The notes under the pieces: model-generated
Databases searched by the model: none
The model's input: only the letters and a program-made list of their open reading frames with translations
What the model was told of the DNA's origin: nothing
DNA from: JANOYY01 sp043720395
GTDB lineage: Bacteria; Actinomycetota; Acidimicrobiia; Acidimicrobiales; JANYDT01
Reading direction: 5' to 3'
Assembly (NCBI GenBank): GCA_043720395.1
Contig: JAYSSR010000081.1
Span: 1-64,000, forward strand
DNA length: 64,000 bases
Part shown: one piece after another, positions 58,716 through 64,000 of the stretch
How the letters are laid out: each line of letters opens with the position of its first letter
How positions within the stretch are numbered: position 1 is the stretch's first letter
Position numbers and translations under genes: made by a program

Positions 58716-60820
58716 CGCTGACCGACGCCCAGCTGATCCGCATCGGTCGAACGATCGCGGCAGGTGCAATGCTCCTGGCCGTCGGCGGGCTCATTTTCGC
58801 CATCGTGATCGGCCGGTGGCAGAGTGCCGTGAACGCCATTACTCCGGTGAATGCGACCGTGGGCATTGGCTTCGGCGCACTTGCGTGGGCGGTCCTGCCG
58901 AAGCAGCCCCGGAACCGATCGGTGTGGGCATATACCGTGGCGGCCTTCTTCGGAGGTCTGTACTCGACCGCCCTCGTGCCGCTCGTCCTCGCCATCCCGG
59001 CCCGTGTCGAAGCCACCGCCGGGGACCTGATTCCCGCTGAGCTTGCGTGGCAAGCGGCGATCGCCGCCGGTGTCCTGTCTACCGCTTGGATTCCTTCGTT
59101 CCTGCTTCCCCTGACGATCGGCCTGCTGCTGTTTCCCAATGGGCAGGTTCCCTCCCCTCGCTGGCGTTGGGCACTCCGGTTTCAGGCGACAACCCTGGGC
59201 CTCGGGTTCCTGTTCGCCAGCGCGGCCAACAGCCCCTGGAGCACCGGTCCCGTTCCACAACCTGGCGGGACATTGGGCGATCTTGCGGAGGTCTTCATCA
59301 CGCTGGCATTGCTCAGTTCGTTCCTCGGAATTGCCTCGCTGATCGTTCGCTATCGAGACGGTGATGCCGTCATCCGTCACCAGATCCGTTGGATTGCATC
59401 GGGTGGAGCGTTCGTCGTCGTCAGCGAACTGGCGAAGCGGCTGATCTGGGGCGGCGATACGAAAGCGTTGGACCCAGCCATCGAGATCCTGATCACCCTC
59501 ATCCCCCTCATGCTGTTGATCGCCTCGTTTTGGGTCGCGGTGGCCAAGTACCGGTTGTACGAGATCGACGTGATCATCTCGAAGTCGGTCACCTATCTCG
59601 GGATGGGTGCGGTGATCACCGCGTTGTACGTACTTGTCGTGCTCGGACCGCTGCTGATCGTCGGCGAATCCGGCGACGGAGGTCCCGGCTTGTTGCTACC
59701 GATCCTGGCGACCGGGACCGTGGCCATCGTCTTCGAACCGGTTCGAGTTCGAATGCAACGCATTGCCAACCGGTTGGTCTACGGCCAACGCGCCACCCCG
59801 CACGAGGTGCTCTCACAAATCGCGGCACGACTCGCCGACACCAAGCCCGGAGGAGGCACCAACGACTTGGCCCGATTGCTGGCCGGAGGAACCGGCGCCG
59901 ACGAAGCCGTCGTGTGGTTGCGATCCGCGGACACCTTCACTCCTGACGGTGTCTGGCTACGCGACGGCACCGAATCGAGCCAGACGGTGCCGGTGGACGC
60001 TTTGCCGAACAACGACACAACGCTGTCGCATCTGGTCGTGCACCGTGACGAGGTGTTCGGCGCGGTGACGATCGTGAAGCCGAGGACGGACCCGGTGGCA
60101 CCTGGCGACCGCGAGCTCCTCACCGATGTGGCCGCAGGATCAGGACTGTTGCTCCGCAACATTCGACTCAATCGGGAACTGCTCGAGCGCGCCAGAGAGG
60201 TGCGGGAATCTCGCCGGCGGTTGATCGCCGCCCAGGACGCCGAACGACACCGGTTGGAGCGAGATCTGCACGACGGCGCTCAGCAACGGGTTGTGGCACT
60301 GAAAGTCAAGCTCGGCATCGCTCGGACGATCGCCCAACGCGAGGGGGCCGACGCGATCGCCGAACGGCTCACGGGCCTTTCCACGACGGCGCAGAGGGCG
60401 GTCGACGACCTGCGGGCCGTCGCACACGGGATCTACCCACCGTTGCTCGAGTCGGAAGGGTTGGAGGCGGCACTGCGTGCTGCGGAGCGGAAATCGACCA
60501 TCGCGACGGAGCTCAACGTCCATGGTCTCAATCGCTACGGGCGCTCGATCGAAGAGACCGTCTACTTCTGCGTGACCGAAATCCTCGAGCGGGCACACAT
60601 GAGCGGCGCAATCAGCGCACGCGTCGGGGTCGCAAGCCGCAACGGCGAGCTCGTTGCCGAAATCTTGCTGGGCAACCTCGAAACCGAGCTCGACCTTGCG
60701 CCGATCATCGACCGCCTGGATGCTGCGGGCGGCGTGCTCACCGTCACAGACTCCCCAAGCGAACGACGGTCGATCATCGTCTCACTACCACTCGCGACCG
60801 TCGACAGAGCCCTCGCATGA
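58712..60820 (+). CDS. Membrane sensor histidine kinase lacking ATP-binding boxes
   Basis: A 702-residue membrane kinase-like protein: about eight membrane helices (1-310), the KYRLYEIDVIISKSVTY segment, a GAF-like region, then HisKA_3 with LERDLHDGAQQRVVALKVKL (phospho-His H520). The following ATPase region lacks the usual N-box (EILERAHMSGA), the DxGxG box (LGNLETELD) and the G2 box. It therefore cannot bind ATP in the usual way and may depend on another kinase for phosphorylation. GTG at 58712 overlaps the cyclase stop. The next gene encodes its complementary partner. Confidence 0.88.
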   Translation: MTLTDAQLIRIGRTIAAGAMLLAVGGLIFAIVIGRWQSAVNAITPVNATVGIGFGALAWAVLPKQPRNRSVWAYTVAAFFGGLYSTALVPLVLAIPARVEATAGDLIPAELAWQAAIAAGVLSTAWIPSFLLPLTIGLLLFPNGQVPSPRWRWALRFQATTLGLGFLFASAANSPWSTGPVPQPGGTLGDLAEVFITLALLSSFLGIASLIVRYRDGDAVIRHQIRWIASGGAFVVVSELAKRLIWGGDTKALDPAIEILITLIPLMLLIASFWVAVAKYRLYEIDVIISKSVTYLGMGAVITALYVLVVLGPLLIVGESGDGGPGLLLPILATGTVAIVFEPVRVRMQRIANRLVYGQRATPHEVLSQIAARLADTKPGGGTNDLARLLAGGTGADEAVVWLRSADTFTPDGVWLRDGTESSQTVPVDALPNNDTTLSHLVVHRDEVFGAVTIVKPRTDPVAPGDRELLTDVAAGSGLLLRNIRLNRELLERAREVRESRRRLIAAQDAERHRLERDLHDGAQQRVVALKVKLGIARTIAQREGADAIAERLTGLSTTAQRAVDDLRAVAHGIYPPLLESEGLEAALRAAERKSTIATELNVHGLNRYGRSIEETVYFCVTEILERAHMSGAISARVGVASRNGELVAEILLGNLETELDLAPIIDRLDAAGGVLTVTDSPSERRSIIVSLPLATVDRALA

Positions 60821-62940
60821 ATTCCGAGCACCGAAGCGAAGCGGAGAGCGCAGGAATCGACAGGTATCGTTCCGAGGAGCCCGCGACGAGGAACACCTCG
60901 ACGGTTCGGCGTCTGTCCACCGTTGGCGTCGGCATCTTCGTCGTATCGACCATCGTCACGCTCGCACAACACCGCTCGTACGAAATCCCGATACTCCTTG
61001 GTTTCGGCACGTACGTCGTTGTCGGTGGTCTCATCGTCACCCGCCGACCGGGCAACATCATCGGACTCGCACTGGTGGGTTTCGCTGCGATTGGAGCCTT
61101 CGGTGTGGCGGCGATCATCACGGCCGAGTCACTCGACGGCGCAGGTCGTGTCGGCGCGGCGGCCTGGTTGACACTCTTCGCTGCCGTCGGGTCACCCGTA
61201 CAGATCGCGCTCCTGGCCGCGACCTGGCTGGTGTTCCCCGATGGCATGCCGACGACATCCAGCGACCGAACACTGCTCCGGGGTACCGGCGTGTACGCGG
61301 CGATCATCACGGTGACGTTGGTCTTCGCGGCACCGCAGGCCCTCCCGGAGACCAAGCGCTACGCCCATCCGTTCCTCGACGAGGACGTTGCGTCGGCCGC
61401 GTACGACGCCGCCACGCTGGCCTTCTTTGTTTTGTTCTTCTTCGGCATCTTCGTGGCCATTCGACTGATCCGCAGGATGCGACACGGAGATCCGGTCGAA
61501 CGCCGACAGGTCCTCTGGATCGCGGCGGCGGTCATCCTCAACATCACCATCCTCATCGCCAACGCGTCCATCCAGCCGCTCGGAACCGACGATCGCGCCT
61601 TCTGGCTGATCGACTCGGTGGCCCTTGCCCTGATACCGCTCGGCATCGCGGTCGCCATCTTCCGCCACCGGCTCTACGACATCGACACGATCATCAGCCG
61701 TTCGGTGACCTTCGGAGCGCTTGCGGCATTTATTGGCGGTGTGTACATATCCATCGTCGTCGGTGTGGGTGAGTTCTTGGGCGGCGACGCCGGATTCGGG
61801 TTGTCGATCGTCGCCTCGGTTCTCGTGGCGATGGCGTTTCAGCCAGTACGCCGACGAGTCGAGCGGTGGGCGAACCGGCTCGTCTACGGTGAGCGTGCCA
61901 CGCCGTATGAGGTCTTGGTCCGCTTCTCGCGACGATCCGCCGAACTCTCCGACGAAGAGTTGCTCGAACGAGTGCCAAAGCTGATCGCCGAAGGGACCGG
62001 CGCGACGTCTGCGATGTTGTGGACTCGCTCGGACGGCGGATTTCATGTGGCGAGCTCTTGGCCGGCACAGGCGACGGTTCGCCGCCTCGACACCGACAGA
62101 CAGTTCACGGATCAGGAAGCGAATCACTCGCTTCCGGTGTTCCACGATGGCGAGTTGCTCGGCGGGCTCTCCCTCTCAAAGGCTGGGGGCGAGACCGTAA
62201 CGCCCGCCGAGAAAGCCCTGTTGGTCGATCTGGCTTCCGGTTTGGGGTTGGCACTGCGCAACGCAGAGCTCACATCGGCACTTCGCCAACAGGTGGCCGT
62301 GTTGGAGTCGTCGAGAGAGCGGGTTCTGGCCGCATCGGACGCCGCACGACGCGCTCTCGAACACGACCTCGACAGTGGTCCACAGCAGCAGCTGGTCGCT
62401 CTGAAAGTGATGCTCGGGCCGATTCGGAAGTTGGCCGAGCGAGCCGGTGCCGCGAAAACCGCCGGGCTGCTGACCGCACTGGAGGGCGACACAGGAGAGG
62501 CGATCAAGGCCGTACGCGACTTCGCCGGCGGTATCTACCCCCCGCTCCTCGAAGCCGAAGGGCTTGCGGCAGCCATCCTCCAGCAGACCCGCACCGCCGC
62601 ATTTGCCGTACGGATTGAGGAGACGCGGCCGCGGCGATATCCCCGTGACATCGAGGCCGCCGTCTACTTCTCGGTACTCGAAGCGCTGCAGAACACTGCG
62701 AAGTATGCAAACGCCACGCAGGTCACCGTGACCCTCGACGCGAGCGCCGGCCTGGTCACGTCCGAGGTGCGAGACGACGGCGCTGGATTCGATTCCGAGT
62801 CGTTCGTTGCCGGAGCCGGGCTCGCGGGTATCGCCGATCGGCTCAACACCTTGGGTGGACATGTCTCGATCGAGTCGAACCGCGGGAATGGCACGACGGT
62901 GTCGGGCGCAATTCCGATCGGCGACCTCGTCAGCGCCTAA
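60817..62940 (+). CDS. Membrane sensor histidine kinase lacking the acceptor His
   Basis: A 707-residue protein built like its neighbour: about eight membrane helices, a HRLYDIDTIISRSVTFG segment, GAF-like region and HisKA_3. In the dimerisation motif the sequence is LEHDLDSGPQQQLVALKVML: the canonical RDLHDG His is replaced by Asp (D519). The ATPase part is intact: EALQNTAKYANATQV, RDDGAGFDSE and GAGLAGIADRL. It may phosphorylate the neighbour's His in a mixed dimer. ATG 60817 overlaps the previous stop (ATGA). Confidence 0.9.
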   Translation: MNSEHRSEAESAGIDRYRSEEPATRNTSTVRRLSTVGVGIFVVSTIVTLAQHRSYEIPILLGFGTYVVVGGLIVTRRPGNIIGLALVGFAAIGAFGVAAIITAESLDGAGRVGAAAWLTLFAAVGSPVQIALLAATWLVFPDGMPTTSSDRTLLRGTGVYAAIITVTLVFAAPQALPETKRYAHPFLDEDVASAAYDAATLAFFVLFFFGIFVAIRLIRRMRHGDPVERRQVLWIAAAVILNITILIANASIQPLGTDDRAFWLIDSVALALIPLGIAVAIFRHRLYDIDTIISRSVTFGALAAFIGGVYISIVVGVGEFLGGDAGFGLSIVASVLVAMAFQPVRRRVERWANRLVYGERATPYEVLVRFSRRSAELSDEELLERVPKLIAEGTGATSAMLWTRSDGGFHVASSWPAQATVRRLDTDRQFTDQEANHSLPVFHDGELLGGLSLSKAGGETVTPAEKALLVDLASGLGLALRNAELTSALRQQVAVLESSRERVLAASDAARRALEHDLDSGPQQQLVALKVMLGPIRKLAERAGAAKTAGLLTALEGDTGEAIKAVRDFAGGIYPPLLEAEGLAAAILQQTRTAAFAVRIEETRPRRYPRDIEAAVYFSVLEALQNTAKYANATQVTVTLDASAGLVTSEVRDDGAGFDSESFVAGAGLAGIADRLNTLGGHVSIESNRGNGTTVSGAIPIGDLVSA

Positions 62941-62941
62941 C

Positions 62942-63325
62942 CTAACGCGGAACGTCCCCTGCGACACTGGCCCATGCAGCCTCGAGTTCGTCCATGCTGA
63001 AGGCGGACTTCGCCAGAAAGGCAAACGCTCCCGCGGCGAGTGCCAGGGCCTCGAACCCGCCCGATTCATGCGTCGACATGATCAGTACGTGGGGCGGATC
63101 GTCGAGCGCCATGATCCTGCGGGTGGCTTCGAATCCGTCGATACCCGGCATCTGCACATCCATGAGGACGAGGTCCGGCCGCAGCTCGCTCGCCATCCCG
63201 AGGGCCTGTTCGCCATTCTCGGCCTCGCCCACAACCTCGAAACCATCGGTCAGCTCGACCACCATGCGCGACGCCTCACGAAAGGGCAGTTGGTCGTCGA
63301 CGATCAGAACCCGTACGTCACTCAT
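62942..63325 (-). CDS. Stand-alone receiver (single-domain response regulator)
   Basis: A 127-residue receiver: LIVDDQLPFREASRMVVEL, LVLMDVQMPGIDGFEATRR (phospho-Asp), HVLIMSTHES and AFLAKSAF (Lys). No output domain. It converges on the second kinase gene with a two-base gap. It may act as a phosphate sink or a protein-binding regulator. ATG 63325. Confidence 0.9.
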   Translation of the reverse strand: MSDVRVLIVDDQLPFREASRMVVELTDGFEVVGEAENGEQALGMASELRPDLVLMDVQMPGIDGFEATRRIMALDDPPHVLIMSTHESGGFEALALAAGAFAFLAKSAFSMDELEAAWASVAGDVPR

Positions 63326-63407
63326 AGCTTGATCATGACAGCGCTCCGGGCCCGAGCCAACGGTGTTGACCCGTCTCCGACGGTGGTGTTGTCACGAATC
63401 GGTGCTG

Positions 63408-64000
63408 TCACGAATCGTCTGACCCCTCGGTCAGGTAGACCAACACTGCGCGTACTCGTCGATGTGTGTCGGTGTTTTGGGCCAGGTCGAACTTGACGAA
63501 GATCGAGTTGATGTGCTTCTCCACGGACCGAGCCGAGATGAACAGGGCCTCGCCGATGGCCCCGTTGCTCGCCCCCGTGGCCATCTTCTGCAGAACATCG
63601 AGCTCGCGTTCGGTGAGCCTCTCGATCACCGACGCCTTCCTACGGGAGTGGTCGCGCATCAGCGCGTCGACCACCTTCGGATCGACCACCGTGCCGCCCT
63701 CAGAGACTCGCCTCACTGCTGCTGCGAGCTCGTCGCCATCGCCGATTCGTTCCTTCAGGAGATAGGCCCGTCCTTCAGACCCATCCTCGAACAGCCTCAG
63801 TGCATACGCGGGTTCGATGTATTGGCTCAAGACGACGACACCGATAGCCGGATGTTGCGTCCGAAAAAGACTTGCGGCGCGAATTCCCTCGTCGGTTTGA
63901 CTCGGTGGCATACGAATGTCGGTGATCACCACGTCTGGTCGGTGTTCGTCCACCGCCGCAACCAGCTCAGCGTAGGAGCCGCTCGCGGCAACCAGGTCCA
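63408..64000 (-). CDS. NarL/LuxR-type response regulator, 5' end beyond the window
   Basis: Partial gene: the frame runs past base 64000 with no start. Visible parts are the receiver's second half (VVITDIRMPPSQTDEGIRAA with the phospho-Asp, VVLSQYIEPAYALRLFEDG, YLLKERIGDGDEL) and a C-terminal LuxR helix-turn-helix (LTERELDVLQKMATGASNGA, SARSVEKHINSIFVKFDL). The receiver is closely similar to that of the cyclase protein. It probably is the transcriptional output of the kinases at 58712-62940. Confidence 0.9.
   Translation of the reverse strand, partial: DLVAASGSYAELVAAVDEHRPDVVITDIRMPPSQTDEGIRAASLFRTQHPAIGVVVLSQYIEPAYALRLFEDGSEGRAYLLKERIGDGDELAAAVRRVSEGGTVVDPKVVDALMRDHSRRKASVIERLTERELDVLQKMATGASNGAIGEALFISARSVEKHINSIFVKFDLAQNTDTHRRVRAVLVYLTEGSDDS

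Noticed and set aside
1..64000. tRNA, rRNA, CRISPR array or transposase genes
   Set aside because: No cloverleaf, rRNA core, regularly spaced repeat-spacer pattern or transposase motif was recognised by eye; a covariance-model scan would be needed to exclude small RNAs.

Overview
The window is high-GC bacterial DNA. It looks like a chromosome segment of an actinobacterium, most likely in or near the class Acidimicrobiia. That placement is an inference from gene content: a PimB-like mannosyltransferase, luciferase-like (F420-type) oxidoreductases, a SalK/SCO6745-like protein, actinobacterial-type [NiFe] hydrogenases, frequent GTG/TTG starts and many four-base stop/start overlaps. I found no rRNA, tRNA, CRISPR array, transposase or phage genes.

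Left part (1-30,350), mostly metabolism and transport. It holds glycerol kinase, an ACT-domain protein, an acyltransferase, a TetR regulator, a GT4 mannosyltransferase, queG, a methyltransferase with an N-terminal zinc ribbon, a crotonase, an SDR, a Uma2 protein, and a LysR regulator divergent from a luciferase-like monooxygenase. A complete branched-chain amino-acid-type ABC operon (livKHMGF, minus strand) follows. Then come a Uma2 pseudogene with an in-frame stop, a polar amino-acid ABC operon ending in a GNAT gene, an oxidoreductase/SalK pair, a DUF72 protein, a winged-helix AAA ATPase and a DEAD-box helicase. A 73-bp palindromic repeat occurs three times, plus one half copy.

Central part (30,490-54,490), a large hydrogen locus with two related actinobacterial-type (group 1h-like) [NiFe] hydrogenases. 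The second (46,699-49,860) is full length and heads a nine-gene operon. That operon also encodes an M52 maturation protease, a degenerate protease paralogue, a NifU-like protein, a TPR protein, a degenerate biotin-ligase-like protein and unknown proteins. Divergent from it is an eleven-gene, tightly overlapping operon: three small membrane proteins, two winged-helix proteins (one PadR), a CooC-like ATPase, HypC, a SIS-HypC-like fusion, a SIS protein, HypD and HypE. HypA, HypB and HypF are not in the window. The first hydrogenase (30,492-33,128) has lost all ligands of the distal Fe-S cluster. It is followed directly by a PAS-GAF histidine kinase and a PadR-receiver fusion, so it looks like a hydrogen sensor evolved from an uptake enzyme. 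An oligopeptide/nickel-type ABC transporter without an ATPase gene and a small gene pair lie between the two clusters.

Right part (54,530-64,000). After an esterase lipoprotein and a DinB-like protein comes a signalling locus: a cyclic-nucleotide-binding protein divergent from a receiver-class III cyclase. The cyclase is followed by two membrane histidine kinases with complementary defects. One keeps the phospho-accepting His but lacks the ATP-binding boxes; the other keeps the ATP-binding boxes but has Asp at the His position. A stand-alone receiver and a NarL-type regulator, cut by the window edge, complete the set.
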